Below, one piece after another: positions 32,249 through 41,566 of a stretch of 64,000 nt of DNA; the stretch's first letter is position 1, and each line of letters begins with the position of its first letter. The DNA is taken from positions 1-64,000 of the forward strand of contig NZ_LT906447.1 of NCBI RefSeq assembly GCF_900186985.1, written 5' to 3'. This stretch comes from Staphylococcus piscifermentans. GTDB taxonomy: Bacteria > Bacillota > Bacilli > Staphylococcales > Staphylococcaceae. The translations under genes were made by a program, and so were the position numbers. The notes below the pieces were generated by a model. That model made no database searches. It worked only from the letters and a program-made list of their open reading frames with translations, and was not told where the DNA came from.

Positions 32249-32728
32249 ATGAAAATTACAGTTTTAGCTGTTGGTAAGTTAAAAGAAAAGTATTGGAAAC
32301 AAGCGATAGCCGAATATCAAAAACGCTTAGGTGCTTACACTAAAATTGAAGTCATAGAAGTACCCGATGAAAAAGCACCCGAAAATATGAGCGATAAAGA
32401 AGTCGAACAAGTGAAACAAAAAGAAGGACAACGACTCTTAGCGAAAATCAAGCCGCAATCCACAGTGATTACATTAGAGATTAAAGGCAACATGTTAACA
32501 TCAGAAGGGTTAGCGAAGAACTTGCAGCAACGTATGGTACAAGGACAAAGCGATTTTACTTTCGTGATCGGCGGCTCAAACGGCTTACATCAAGACGTTT
32601 TAGACAGAAGTAACTATGCCCTCTCATTCAGTAAAATGACCTTTCCACATCAAATGATGCGGGTAATACTGTTAGAGCAAGTATATAGAGCATTTAAGAT
32701 AATGCGAGGAGAAGCGTATCACAAATGA
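32249..32728 (+). CDS. rlmH: 23S rRNA (pseudouridine1915-N3)-methyltransferase RlmH (OrfX)
   Basis: SPOUT-class methyltransferase acting on pseudouridine 1915 of helix 69. 159 residues with the SAM-binding trefoil knot [17 protein letters not shown] and a C-terminal [25 protein letters not shown], all intact. The last codons (EAYHK) form the SCC attachment site. A GGAGG site precedes ATG at 32249. Transcribed after the DnaA-box cluster. Confidence 0.98.
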   Translation: MKITVLAVGKLKEKYWKQAIAEYQKRLGAYTKIEVIEVPDEKAPENMSDKEVEQVKQKEGQRLLAKIKPQSTVITLEIKGNMLTSEGLAKNLQQRMVQGQSDFTFVIGGSNGLHQDVLDRSNYALSFSKMTFPHQMMRVILLEQVYRAFKIMRGEAYHK

Positions 32729-32739
32729 TACGTTTCCCC
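32708..32739. other. SCC attachment site (attB) within a stem-loop at the rlmH 3' end
   Basis: GAAGCGTATCACAAATGA (32711-32728) matches the staphylococcal cassette chromosome integration core, and the rlmH stop lies inside it. The site is half of a 13-position stem: 32708-32720 pairs with 32727-32739, with one mismatch and one wobble, around loop ACAAAT. I found no second copy downstream and no ccr recombinase, so the site looks empty. Confidence 0.82.
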
Positions 32740-32779
32740 TCTATACATCTCCCGAAAGAGTAAGAATACAACTTTATTG

Positions 32780-32808
32780 TTTACCAATGCAAAAAATAGG
32801 AGTAGAAT
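32780..32808 (+). promoter_or_regulatory. Candidate promoter of the MFS gene after rlmH
   Basis: TTTACC (32780-32785), a 17-bp spacer and TAGAAT (32803-32808). Confidence 0.6.
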
Positions 32809-32861
32809 AGTTAAGTTAAACAATTTATTTGAGGATTCAAAATTAGTAGGGAGTAATTATT

Positions 32862-34376
32862 ATGGATTTTTGGTTAACAAGAAAAGGCCGTGTACTAGAA
32901 ATCATGGTACTTGCCTTTATTACTGTGTTTGGCATTGGTTCCCAGTATTTTTCAAATTTAGCATATAGCCTCAATCAAGGTATACTTCAAACTTCATTTG
33001 GTATTGGCTCTCAACATCTTATTATTCCTTCAGTTATAGGCAATTTTGCATTTGCGCTGGGTGTTCCTCTCGGCCATACACTTACTCATAAATTTGGTTT
33101 TAAACGCAATTATTTATTCTTCGTTTTTTTATTTTTGATTGGATCTATTATAGGTTTATTTTCTTTCGATTTAGTTGTTTTATCTATCGCTAAGGCCATT
33201 CAAAGTTTTAGTACTGGTGTTTTATTCTTTACTTTATTACCTAAACTGTTTGTCAATTTCCCGAGAAGATATCGTAATGTCTTCTTATTTATGGTCATTG
33301 TCGGTTTATTCGGCGCTAACGCTTTAGGCGGTTTATCTGGCAGCTTGTCGCTCGAACTAGACAAATGGCAATGGGTTTTCATAGTTAACATTATTTCTGC
33401 AGTGTTATGTCTCATAATTGGTTATTTTTTATTAACAAAGGAAGAACATCATGAAACTTCTGACATTCATATTAGTAAACCCATGATGACAACACTTGTC
33501 TTAGGTACCTTAGCATTAGTGTTTCCTATGTCGGTCTTAACGCAAAAAGGCTGGAGTTCACTCTGGGTGTGGCCTTTATTGCTGTTAGCGTTACTCTTCA
33601 TTGTCAACTTTGTTATTTCTAATAAAGCAGCTGAACATCCCGTAGTGCACTTTAAATCATTATTGACTAAGAAACCCCTTGTCGGTGCGGTAATGGCGAT
33701 TTCTTCGCATCTCACTTTATTAGCTGGAATTGCTGGCATTAATGTGTATATTTTACGTATTTTGAAATTACCTTTTTCAATCTCTTTAAGATTTTATATT
33801 TACTTTTTCATTGGAGTAATTATTACAGGGCTTTTGAAAATGTTCTTCTATAGCGCAGTGGGTGCTGGATTCTTAGGTGCTCTAGGCTCATCAGCCCTGT
33901 TATATGTCAGTATTCACTGGATTATTTTAGAGAATACGGTCAATATTCCGCTTCTCTATTTCCAAGGTTTCTTATTAGGATTTGGCGCAAGTATGACCTT
34001 AGTGAGCGGCGCTATGGCAACTCTATTAGATGGTGATTTATTAAAGGCCTCTCAACGCTCGCAAACCATGCATACACTGCGTAATTACAGTGCGGCTATG
34101 TTAGTGCCTATTATTGCTTACATGATGAAAAATAATATCCAGAAAGGAACGCAATCCTTATATGGTGAAAATATTACTAATCCTTTAATCTATATGAAGA
34201 AAATGCAAGATGTAGCCATCAACGCAGATCATAAAGTATTTTTCTTAATGATTATTTTTAATGTTATCATGCTCGTTTCTTCTATTATTCAAATGTCTTT
34301 AGGAAAAGGCAGACGTATCACACCAGCAAAACCTACTAAAGATGTTAAGTTACACTTAGAAAATCAATCTTCATAA
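32862..34376 (+). CDS. MFS transporter, DHA2-like (14 helices)
   Basis: 504 residues with about 14 hydrophobic segments, organised like drug:H+ antiporters of the DHA2 branch. The loop 2-3 motif is weak (GVPLGHTLTHKFGFKRNY). The N-terminal half resembles QacA/EmrB-type transporters, but the substrate cannot be read from sequence. GGGAG lies before ATG at 32862. It is the first gene after the SCC attachment site, where S. aureus carries SCCmec or other accessory genes. Convergent with sadA. Confidence 0.82.
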   Translation: MDFWLTRKGRVLEIMVLAFITVFGIGSQYFSNLAYSLNQGILQTSFGIGSQHLIIPSVIGNFAFALGVPLGHTLTHKFGFKRNYLFFVFLFLIGSIIGLFSFDLVVLSIAKAIQSFSTGVLFFTLLPKLFVNFPRRYRNVFLFMVIVGLFGANALGGLSGSLSLELDKWQWVFIVNIISAVLCLIIGYFLLTKEEHHETSDIHISKPMMTTLVLGTLALVFPMSVLTQKGWSSLWVWPLLLLALLFIVNFVISNKAAEHPVVHFKSLLTKKPLVGAVMAISSHLTLLAGIAGINVYILRILKLPFSISLRFYIYFFIGVIITGLLKMFFYSAVGAGFLGALGSSALLYVSIHWIILENTVNIPLLYFQGFLLGFGASMTLVSGAMATLLDGDLLKASQRSQTMHTLRNYSAAMLVPIIAYMMKNNIQKGTQSLYGENITNPLIYMKKMQDVAINADHKVFFLMIIFNVIMLVSSIIQMSLGKGRRITPAKPTKDVKLHLENQSS

Positions 34377-34385
34377 GAGAAAAAG

Positions 34386-34416
34386 AAACCCCTAAAAAGT
34401 TCAACTTTTTGGGGGT
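34386..34416 (-). terminator. Terminator of sadA
   Basis: ACCCC-AAAAAGT pairs with ACTTTTT-GGGGT around a short loop. On the minus strand it is followed by TTTCTTTTTCTC, so it mainly serves sadA; it may also stop the convergent MFS transcript. Confidence 0.8.
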
Positions 34417-34442
34417 CACTTACTATCAGGAAGTATTTTTAA

Positions 34443-35867
34443 TTAAGCATCTTTCATATTGTAATCATTAATATATTGATCGAGTCGATTGATTGTTTCT
34501 CTGATGTCATCGTGTGTCGTTAATGGGTTCGTTGTACATAAACGAATGACACGTTGATTATTTAATACTGTGGTATAAGCAATGGCATAACCAGAATCCG
34601 CAATTTTTTGAGCAGCCATACTATTGAGTTGATTATTTTGTACTTCGGTTAAATCACTATTTTCATATCTGAAGTTTACAATAGAAAGATTAGCATGTGA
34701 GATAATACGCCAGTTATCGAGACCTGATACGTATTCTTCTGCATATTCTGCTAAACCTTCACCGTATTTAATACGTTCGATAATTTCATCTTCACCAATG
34801 ACTTGCAAGGTAATCCATAATTTTAAAGCACGTGCTGGACGTGTAAGTTCAATGCCTAACATTTCTGGATCAATCACATCATCATCTGAAGCAATATCAT
34901 CCAAGTACTCAGCATCTTCGCCAAAGCTTTGCAGCAGATGATTCTTTTCTTTCACAATCACCATGGCACAGCTGTACGTTTGGAACAATAGTTTGTGGGC
35001 ATCCCAACTAGCACTATCTGAACGTTCAATGCCTTTAAATAGGTGCTGTGCTTTGTCGGATAAGATATGAGACAAGCCATAAGCACCATCTACATGGAGC
35101 CAAAGATTATAGTTGTCACAAATATCTCCAAGTGTGGTGAAATCATCGACAGAACCTGTATTAGTAGTGCCGGCAGTCGCGATTACCATAGCAGGTTTGT
35201 AGCCATCTTTAATGTCTTTATCAATGGCTGCTTTTAAGCTGTCTGTATTCATTGTAAAGTCGTCATTGTAATCAATTCTGCGGATATTATTTTTAAGGAA
35301 GCCTGCAACATGCAAGGCTTTGCCAACAGAATGGTGGGTTTGAGATGTGAGATAAACGGTGGCTTTTTTTATATCTTCCATTTCTACTTGTGCATCTCTA
35401 GCCGCAACGATAGCTGTTAAATTGGCCATTGAACCGCCGGAAACAAAGACCCCGCCGGCCGGTTTGATTTCATAACCGATTTTTCCTGCTAAGTAGTTAA
35501 TTAAATTACGCTCAATATTGATCGGCAGCGTCGCATTAGCAAAATTTGAGGCATGGATATTGTTCGCTGTCGTTAAAATATCTCCAAGCCACGATAGGCG
35601 TGATGCTGGACCTGGTATAAATGAGAATGAACGCGGATGGTTCGGACGATATAAATAATTCAGCACTTCATTATTTAAATCTTTGAGTACTTCGTAAATA
35701 TCTCGCCCTTTATTCGGCACTTCCATCTTTTCATATTTCTCTCTCAATTCAAGCGGTGCCTGTTGTGTCGCAGGTAAGTCTCCAATATCTCTGGATAAAT
35801 ATTTATTGACTTCATCTCTGATAATCGTCTCTAAGTCGATATTGTTCTCATTGAATTCCATTTCCAT
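34443..35867 (-). CDS. sadA: PLP-dependent aromatic amino acid decarboxylase (SadA-type)
   Basis: Group II pyridoxal-phosphate decarboxylase. SadA of other staphylococci converts phenylalanine, tyrosine, tryptophan and DOPA to trace amines. Catalytic features: PLP lysine K292 in SWDAHKLLF, the ring-stacking His in SQTHHS (178/179), Asp260 in HVDGAYG and TAGTTNTGS. 474 residues fits. GGAGAGAG precedes ATG at 35867. No amino acid/amine antiporter lies next to it; the nearest transporter is the convergent MFS gene. Family is secure; aromatic substrates are inferred from remembered SadA similarity. Confidence 0.82.
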   Translation of the reverse strand: MEMEFNENNIDLETIIRDEVNKYLSRDIGDLPATQQAPLELREKYEKMEVPNKGRDIYEVLKDLNNEVLNYLYRPNHPRSFSFIPGPASRLSWLGDILTTANNIHASNFANATLPINIERNLINYLAGKIGYEIKPAGGVFVSGGSMANLTAIVAARDAQVEMEDIKKATVYLTSQTHHSVGKALHVAGFLKNNIRRIDYNDDFTMNTDSLKAAIDKDIKDGYKPAMVIATAGTTNTGSVDDFTTLGDICDNYNLWLHVDGAYGLSHILSDKAQHLFKGIERSDSASWDAHKLLFQTYSCAMVIVKEKNHLLQSFGEDAEYLDDIASDDDVIDPEMLGIELTRPARALKLWITLQVIGEDEIIERIKYGEGLAEYAEEYVSGLDNWRIISHANLSIVNFRYENSDLTEVQNNQLNSMAAQKIADSGYAIAYTTVLNNQRVIRLCTTNPLTTHDDIRETINRLDQYINDYNMKDA

Positions 35868-35907
35868 ACTCTCTCCTTCAGTTATATTTTTATAAAAGGT
35901 AGACGTA

Positions 35908-37137
35908 TTAATTACGACGTTTTACTACAATATAAATGATAGCAGATATTAATAAAACCACGCTAACCATAACGGCGAAACCCAGAAGGTGTCTTCCCCA
36001 ATGAATAACATGCTGCGCTTTAACACTCGGTGCATGTGCACCTTTTAGAAATTGACGAGGATAATCGACTTGCAACTTATCATTTGTGATTTTCAATTTA
36101 TATTGATGCTTGTCTTTCGGAACGACATCATATAAATCTTGTTTGACTTCATAAGTTTTGCCATCAATTTCGTGCTCGCCTTTACCAATAACTTTGCGGT
36201 ATTCGTAATGTTTGAAGGCATCTTCAGTTAAAGCATTTGCGATTTTTTGGCGTGCATGTTTTGAAACTTCGCTTGGATAAGGTTGTACATTCATGACTGT
36301 CGTATCGATACGCAAGTGGTTGCGCTCGGCTGTAAGTGCTAAATTATAGCCGTTTTCACTTGTGCCGGTCTTCAAACCTTGAACTCCTTTACAAGCATCA
36401 ACTGAATTTGGGAGTGAAAGGTTAGTATTCGTTAAAGTTTTACCGTATTGCGAATCTGTACGTAATGAAGAGTAATGCAGTATTTTAGGATATTTCTTAA
36501 TAATCGCTCTTGATAGTATCGCCATATCTTTAGCAGTGCTTTTCGAAGCGGTTTCGCTTGCATATTTTTTAGGTGCAAATTGTTGAATTAAACGATTGTT
36601 GGCGCCACTAGGATTAGTGAAATGCGTATGTATCATTCCTAAGTCTTTCGCTTTTGCATTCATCTTATCTGTGAAGCGTGAAACATCGCCATCTACTTTC
36701 TCAGCTAGAACGATAGTTGCTGCATTGCTTGATTCAAGCATCGCCTGTTTAAGGAGCTGGTCCACTGTATAAGTTTGTTTATTTTTTAAAGGAAAAGTAG
36801 TGAGATTGGGTAATTGCGCCAGTTGTTCATATCTAGGAGTAATCTTAATGCTGTCCGAATAATGGATCTTTCCTTGGCTGGCAGCCTCTAGAACTAAATA
36901 AGCAGTCATAAGTTTAGTAGTAGAAGCGGGATCAATACTATGGTCTCCTTGATAATTGTAAAGAATTTGACCTTGCTGCGTAATTACATAGGCACCTTTA
37001 GGATTATATTGCTTATCTAAAGTTTGATGATAGTGTTTCGAAATTTCCACCGGAGTTTGTTGTGCGTGAACGTCGGGTGTCATAAGAACTGAACCTAAAA
37101 ATAAAACTGAAATAATAATACTTAGAATCCTTTTCAA
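35908..37137 (-). CDS. PBP4-like D-alanyl-D-alanine carboxypeptidase
   Basis: Penicillin-binding protein of the DacA/S. aureus PBP4 type, trimming or cross-linking stem peptides outside the membrane. Motifs: S72-T-T-K75 (the active-site SxxK), S136-S-N138 and K256-T-G. It has a signal peptide (cleavage after DVHA) and a C-terminal membrane helix with basic tail (VVKRRN), as PBP4 has. The frame is open to 37206, but TTG at 37137 follows GGAAGG and gives MKRILSIIIS. Divergent from the secreted protease. It may be a second PBP4 paralogue; the canonical copy lies elsewhere in S. aureus. Confidence 0.9.
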   Translation of the reverse strand: MKRILSIIISVLFLGSVLMTPDVHAQQTPVEISKHYHQTLDKQYNPKGAYVITQQGQILYNYQGDHSIDPASTTKLMTAYLVLEAASQGKIHYSDSIKITPRYEQLAQLPNLTTFPLKNKQTYTVDQLLKQAMLESSNAATIVLAEKVDGDVSRFTDKMNAKAKDLGMIHTHFTNPSGANNRLIQQFAPKKYASETASKSTAKDMAILSRAIIKKYPKILHYSSLRTDSQYGKTLTNTNLSLPNSVDACKGVQGLKTGTSENGYNLALTAERNHLRIDTTVMNVQPYPSEVSKHARQKIANALTEDAFKHYEYRKVIGKGEHEIDGKTYEVKQDLYDVVPKDKHQYKLKITNDKLQVDYPRQFLKGAHAPSVKAQHVIHWGRHLLGFAVMVSVVLLISAIIYIVVKRRN

Positions 37138-37320
37138 AATAATAATTCCTTCCTTCGTACAATCATATAATTCAATTTTACGATAACAAAAAAATACATT
37201 CAACATATATTAAAAGTTCTTCAAACCTCTTTTTATTCCTATTTAAAAAAGACTTTTCCTTGTTTTGGAATGCAATTTCAAATAAACGAAAATAAATCTA
37301 TTAGTTTAGGCAAAAATGTA

Positions 37321-37349
37321 TTGCTATACATAGTTGTAAAGTATATGAT
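37321..37349 (+). promoter_or_regulatory. Promoter of the V8-like protease gene
   Basis: TTGCTA (37321-37326), a 17-bp spacer and TATGAT (37344-37349). Downstream, an imperfect inverted repeat GTGTA...TACAC (about 37368-37382) could be an operator in the leader. Confidence 0.68.
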
Positions 37350-37403
37350 ATTTAAGAAGTAATAAAGTGTATAGTTTTACACAATAAGTGGGAGATGAGA
37401 AAA

Positions 37404-38852
37404 GTGGCTAAGAACGCTAGGATGAGTAAATATATTTATGGCGTCGCATTAGGATTAGTGATGATTTGTGTGCTATTCATGTTTCAAGTGAATAAAGTGC
37501 AAGCTGCAGAGATGACAGGAGTCAAACAAGTCGCCAATCAGAAAGTAATCAATGGAAAGACGAACCAGGCTCAAGCGAAGGCAAATTATCAGAGTCATAC
37601 ACAAGCACCACGCACAGTAACAAAACCTGTTAATACGAAGGTCGTGCCATCTCAGTCCACAACAACTCCTAAGATAGTGAAAAATAAATCACCTCAGAAA
37701 TTGACAGCAACTCATAATTACAAGACTGTACCACAACCTGTGAAACAACCCGTAAAAGCACCTGCTAAGATTGCACCAAAAATGAAACCGCAATTATTAG
37801 CAAGCACAGTTAAAACAACTAATGCTAAGCCTAAACCAGTGACTCCGGTTAAGAAAGTAGCAGTAGCACCGAAAAAGGTCGCACCTGTGAACACTAAGAA
37901 ACCTGCAGTAGCCGCAAAAGCAAAACCGCAGATGTTAGCTACCACTACGAAAAGTCAACCTGCCAAAAAGGCACCGGTTAAAGTCGCAAGCAAGCCAAAA
38001 GCAGTACCGAAACCTGCACCAAAAGTAGCGCCAAAACCAACAACAAGCAATTACTATAACCAAGCGCCAAAACGCTGGCCTGCTAATATGCCTGGTGGCG
38101 ATAATGTACGTGATTTTGGTCAGACTACGTATGCTTCAGGTATTAATGATGCTTTGAAAATTATGAAAGCTTCAGGTAATAAAGGTGTGAGTATTGAGCA
38201 TACTACACCCCAAGAAGCGAATATTGCGACGGTATTTAATTGGAATCCAACAGCTAAAGCTTTAACGTATGGAACTGGAACAGCAATTGGCAAACATACT
38301 ATCCTTACAGCCAATCACGTTGTGAATGATCAACAAGCACATAAACCGATGACGCCGTCTAAAGTGCAAAATTTACGTATCAATTTATCGCAACAAGGTT
38401 CCAAAATAATGCGTACACTTACAGTTACAGGTGTTAAAATGATGCAATATGGCGACGTGGCTTTATTGTATACGAATGAAGATATTTCTAAATATATGAG
38501 CGTACGTAAAATTGCGCCAGAAGCTTCGATAACGAATATGAAAGCCAATACACCGATTCACTTATATCATTACGGTTTGCCTGCTGGTCAATTCAAAAAT
38601 GATCCAATGGGGACGATGTATCACTCAAGAGGTAAATATTCCATGATGGCACGTAACGTCAATCCAATCGGCTACTATCAAATGATGGCTGAGCCAGGCT
38701 CTTCAGGCGGTGCGATTTTAAATAGTAAAAGTGAAGTTATCGGCGTACATGCTTTCAGAATTGCTTCAGGTGAATATCAAAAGTACAACCTTAATACGAT
38801 GGCAGAATTAAGAGGGAACCTTCGCAAAGAAGTCTTACAAAATATAAAATAA
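37404..38852 (+). CDS. Secreted V8-like (S1B) serine protease with a Pro/Lys/Ala-rich stalk
   Basis: About 482 residues. Signal peptide or anchor (about 9-33, ending in VQAAE), then roughly 180 residues of low-complexity Lys/Pro/Ala/Thr sequence. That stretch contains a duplicated block with KPQLLAST and KPQMLATT. The C-terminal trypsin-fold domain has the catalytic triad His in TANHVV, Asp in YGDVALLY and Ser in EPGSSGGAI, as in glutamyl endopeptidases and exfoliative toxins. ATG at 37395 touches the GGGAG site, so GTG at 37404 is preferred. The basic stalk may hold it to wall polymers. Substrate unknown. Confidence 0.85.
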   Translation: MAKNARMSKYIYGVALGLVMICVLFMFQVNKVQAAEMTGVKQVANQKVINGKTNQAQAKANYQSHTQAPRTVTKPVNTKVVPSQSTTTPKIVKNKSPQKLTATHNYKTVPQPVKQPVKAPAKIAPKMKPQLLASTVKTTNAKPKPVTPVKKVAVAPKKVAPVNTKKPAVAAKAKPQMLATTTKSQPAKKAPVKVASKPKAVPKPAPKVAPKPTTSNYYNQAPKRWPANMPGGDNVRDFGQTTYASGINDALKIMKASGNKGVSIEHTTPQEANIATVFNWNPTAKALTYGTGTAIGKHTILTANHVVNDQQAHKPMTPSKVQNLRINLSQQGSKIMRTLTVTGVKMMQYGDVALLYTNEDISKYMSVRKIAPEASITNMKANTPIHLYHYGLPAGQFKNDPMGTMYHSRGKYSMMARNVNPIGYYQMMAEPGSSGGAILNSKSEVIGVHAFRIASGEYQKYNLNTMAELRGNLRKEVLQNIK

Positions 38853-38859
38853 AGTAATT

Positions 38860-38925
38860 GACTACTCATCAAACGACAAGAAACGGGTAAAGTGTTTTGT
38901 CTGAGAGAGTAGTCTTTTTATTTTT
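38860..38925 (+). terminator. Terminator after the protease gene
   Basis: GACTACTC (38860-38867) pairs with GAGTAGTC (38907-38914), with further internal pairing, followed by TTTTTATTTTT. Confidence 0.82.
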
Positions 38926-39026
38926 CAAAAGAAAAAAGTATAAATAAACGGCAATATTGACAAGCGGATAATAATCCATTTATTATTGGAATGTTCGAGT
39001 AAATAATTGATGAGAGGGATGTTATT

Positions 39027-40424
39027 TTGGCACAGTTAGAGAAACGTGATAAGACATTGCTCGTTGCCATTTTAATGATAGGTTCATTTGTAGCGATATT
39101 GAACCAAACATTGATGACAACTGCATTGCCGAGCATCATGAAACAAATGCATTTAACCAGCAGTACAGTGCAATGGCTGACTTCTATATTTATGTTAGTG
39201 AATGGAATTATGATTCCGATAACTGCCTATTTAACACAACGTTTTACGACGAGAACGCTTTATTTTTCAGCATTGACGTTCTTCATTATCGGATCGCTCA
39301 TATGCGTAGCTACTGATCAATTTAATGTGATATTAATTGGACGTGCGGTTCAAGCCATGGGCGCAGGTATTCTTATGCCACTCATGCAAACAGTATTGTT
39401 CTTAGTATATCCAGCTAATAAACGTGGCCAAGCCATGGGAATGTTCGGTTTAGTTGTTGGGTTTGCGCCTGCAATTGGTCCGACACTATCAGGTTGGGTA
39501 GTTTCTCAATATAGTTGGAAAGTAATTTTCTATATCTTGTTAGTCGTGACGATTATAGATTTATTGTTTGCGTTGAAATATGTGAAGAACGTGACAGATG
39601 TGACGAAACCGAAATTGAATATGCTGTCCGTGACATTATCGACATTAGGATTTGCGGCTTTGCTGTTTGGATTTAGTGAAGCGGGCAACTTAGGATGGAC
39701 ACATCCGCTTGTATATTCAATGATTATCGTCGGCGTCATCATCTTGACCTTCTTTGTATTAAAACAATTAAGAATGAAAAATCCATTTCTTAATGTGCGC
39801 GTATTTAGTTATAAGTCCTTTACCATGAATATGATTCTGGTATGTATTGTCTTTATTTCCTTTATTGGAAGTCAAACAGTATTATCTTTCTATATGCAGG
39901 ATTTACATCATTTTTCACCATTGAAATCTGGTTTAGCATTAATGCCAGGAGGAATAATCACAGGTATCTTATCACCGATTACAGGTCGAATCTTCGACAA
40001 ATATGGCGGTAAATTCTTATCTATTGCTGGCTTAGCAATCGTCGTAATGACCTCATTTGCATTCACACAAATTGATGCACACACGTCATTTACTTATATC
40101 ACGATATTCTTTGCGATATCATTAGCTGCCAATGCGATGGTCTTCAATCCATTAACCACAGCTGCTCTAAATAATTTGCCACGACCAATGGTGCCGCATG
40201 GTACTTCCATGAATAATACAATGCGCCAAGTCGGAGCTGCCATGGGATCAGCCATGTTAGTCACTGTGATGAATACAGCGATATTAAATCCGCATCAATA
40301 TGGTATAGATGGCTTAGTTCACGGTGTGCGTGTTGCCTATATTGTGATTTGCGTCATTGCGGTCATTGGCTTGATATTAGCGATTTTTAACCCAACTTCT
40401 AAAAAAGGATATACAGGAAAATAA
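39027..40424 (+). CDS. MFS multidrug efflux transporter, DHA2 (EmrB/QacA) family
   Basis: 465 residues and about 14 membrane segments. Family motifs: LNQTLMTTALPSIMKQM (helix 1), SSTVQWLTSIFMLVNGIMIP, the loop 2-3 basic motif (QRFTTR), GRAVQAMGAGILMPLMQ and motif C GFAPAIGPTLSGWV, diagnostic of antiporters. Start TTG at 39027 behind GAGAGGGATG; an ATG nearby is out of frame. It is close to the SdrM/LmrB type, but the substrate is not known. Ends before an attenuator-like hairpin. Confidence 0.88.
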   Translation: MAQLEKRDKTLLVAILMIGSFVAILNQTLMTTALPSIMKQMHLTSSTVQWLTSIFMLVNGIMIPITAYLTQRFTTRTLYFSALTFFIIGSLICVATDQFNVILIGRAVQAMGAGILMPLMQTVLFLVYPANKRGQAMGMFGLVVGFAPAIGPTLSGWVVSQYSWKVIFYILLVVTIIDLLFALKYVKNVTDVTKPKLNMLSVTLSTLGFAALLFGFSEAGNLGWTHPLVYSMIIVGVIILTFFVLKQLRMKNPFLNVRVFSYKSFTMNMILVCIVFISFIGSQTVLSFYMQDLHHFSPLKSGLALMPGGIITGILSPITGRIFDKYGGKFLSIAGLAIVVMTSFAFTQIDAHTSFTYITIFFAISLAANAMVFNPLTTAALNNLPRPMVPHGTSMNNTMRQVGAAMGSAMLVTVMNTAILNPHQYGIDGLVHGVRVAYIVICVIAVIGLILAIFNPTSKKGYTGK

Positions 40425-40502
40425 GAATGAATTTTTTAAGTAAATGCTTTTAGCTATCTAAATGTACATTAAAAATTTATATTTTTATCTCTCTATATAT
40501 GT

Positions 40503-40540
40503 AAATCACCTTGCAATATTAATGGGGTGATTTTTTTATT
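40503..40540 (+). terminator. Terminator between the MFS gene and the restriction-modification locus
   Basis: AAATCACC (40503-40510) pairs with GGTGATTT (40526-40533), then a T-run to 40537. Confidence 0.82.
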
Positions 40541-40582
40541 TATTTATGCTATTATGATAAATAGTGAAATAGGGGGTCTTTT

Positions 40583-41557
40583 ATGAATTATGTTGAATTA
40601 TTTGCAGGCGCCGGAGGACTCAGCCTAGGTTTTGAACAAGCAGGTTTTCAAAATGTTTTTTCTGTAGAATATGATGAAAAAATTGCTCAAACCTATTTAT
40701 TAAATTTTCCTGATAATCATTTAATTATTGACGATGTTAAAAATATAGATGAGAACCAAATTAATAAATTGATAGATGGTAAAGATATTGATGTTATAAT
40801 AGGTGGACCGCCTTGTCAGGGTTTTAGCATGGCTGGAAGGAATGGAAGAAGTTTTATAGAGGACGACAGAAATGAATTATTTAAAGAATTTGTAAGATTT
40901 GTTGCAGTTATAAAGCCTAAAATGTTTGTAATGGAAAATGTGGCAAGGATGCTGAGTCACAACAAAGGTAAAACTGTTTTAGAAATTACTGAAGCGTTTG
41001 AAAAATTAGGCTATAACGTTAAGTTTAAAGTACTTAAAACTGAAAATTATGGGATTCCTCAAAAAAGACAAAGGATATTTTTTGTAGGAACTAAAGGAAA
41101 AGAATTTACATTTCCAGATATATTTGAAAAAGAAGTTACCGTTAAGGAAGCCATTCAAGATTTACCCCCTTTAAAAAGTGGAGAAAAGTCGGCTATTCCT
41201 AATCACTTTGCTATGAAACATAGTCAGCAGATGCTTGATAAAATGGCTTATATTTCTGATGGAGGGAATAGAGAGGAAATACCTATTGAGTTGCGCCCAA
41301 AAAGTGGTGATATTAGAAAATATATTAGGTATAACAGCAATAAACCTTCTATAACTGTAACAGGAGATATGAGGAAAGTCTTCCATTATAATCAAAACAG
41401 AGCGCTCACATCAAGGGAACTTGCACGACTTCAATCTTTTCCTGACTCTTTTGTTTTTAAAGGAAGTAGCATCGTTGTTCAGCAACAAATTGGAAATGCA
41501 GTTCCTCCTAAATTAAGTTTTGTTGTGGCAAATGAAGTGAAAAAGAGTTTGGAGTGA
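40583..41557 (+). CDS. DNA (cytosine-5) methyltransferase of a type II R-M system
   Basis: 324 residues with the ordered m5C motifs. I: ELFAGAGGLSLGFEQAG, SAM binding. IV: GGPPCQGFS with catalytic Cys78. VI: ENVARM. VIII: QKRQRIFFVG. IX-X: RELARLQSFPDSF...QQIGNAVPP. The target-recognition stretch between VIII and IX is short. An AGGGGG site precedes ATG at 40583. It is 9 bp before an adenine methyltransferase and in line with an HNH nuclease gene. AT-richer than the flanking genes, suggesting acquisition. Target sequence unknown. Confidence 0.93.
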   Translation: MNYVELFAGAGGLSLGFEQAGFQNVFSVEYDEKIAQTYLLNFPDNHLIIDDVKNIDENQINKLIDGKDIDVIIGGPPCQGFSMAGRNGRSFIEDDRNELFKEFVRFVAVIKPKMFVMENVARMLSHNKGKTVLEITEAFEKLGYNVKFKVLKTENYGIPQKRQRIFFVGTKGKEFTFPDIFEKEVTVKEAIQDLPPLKSGEKSAIPNHFAMKHSQQMLDKMAYISDGGNREEIPIELRPKSGDIRKYIRYNSNKPSITVTGDMRKVFHYNQNRALTSRELARLQSFPDSFVFKGSSIVVQQQIGNAVPPKLSFVVANEVKKSLE

Positions 41558-41566
41558 AAACTATTT

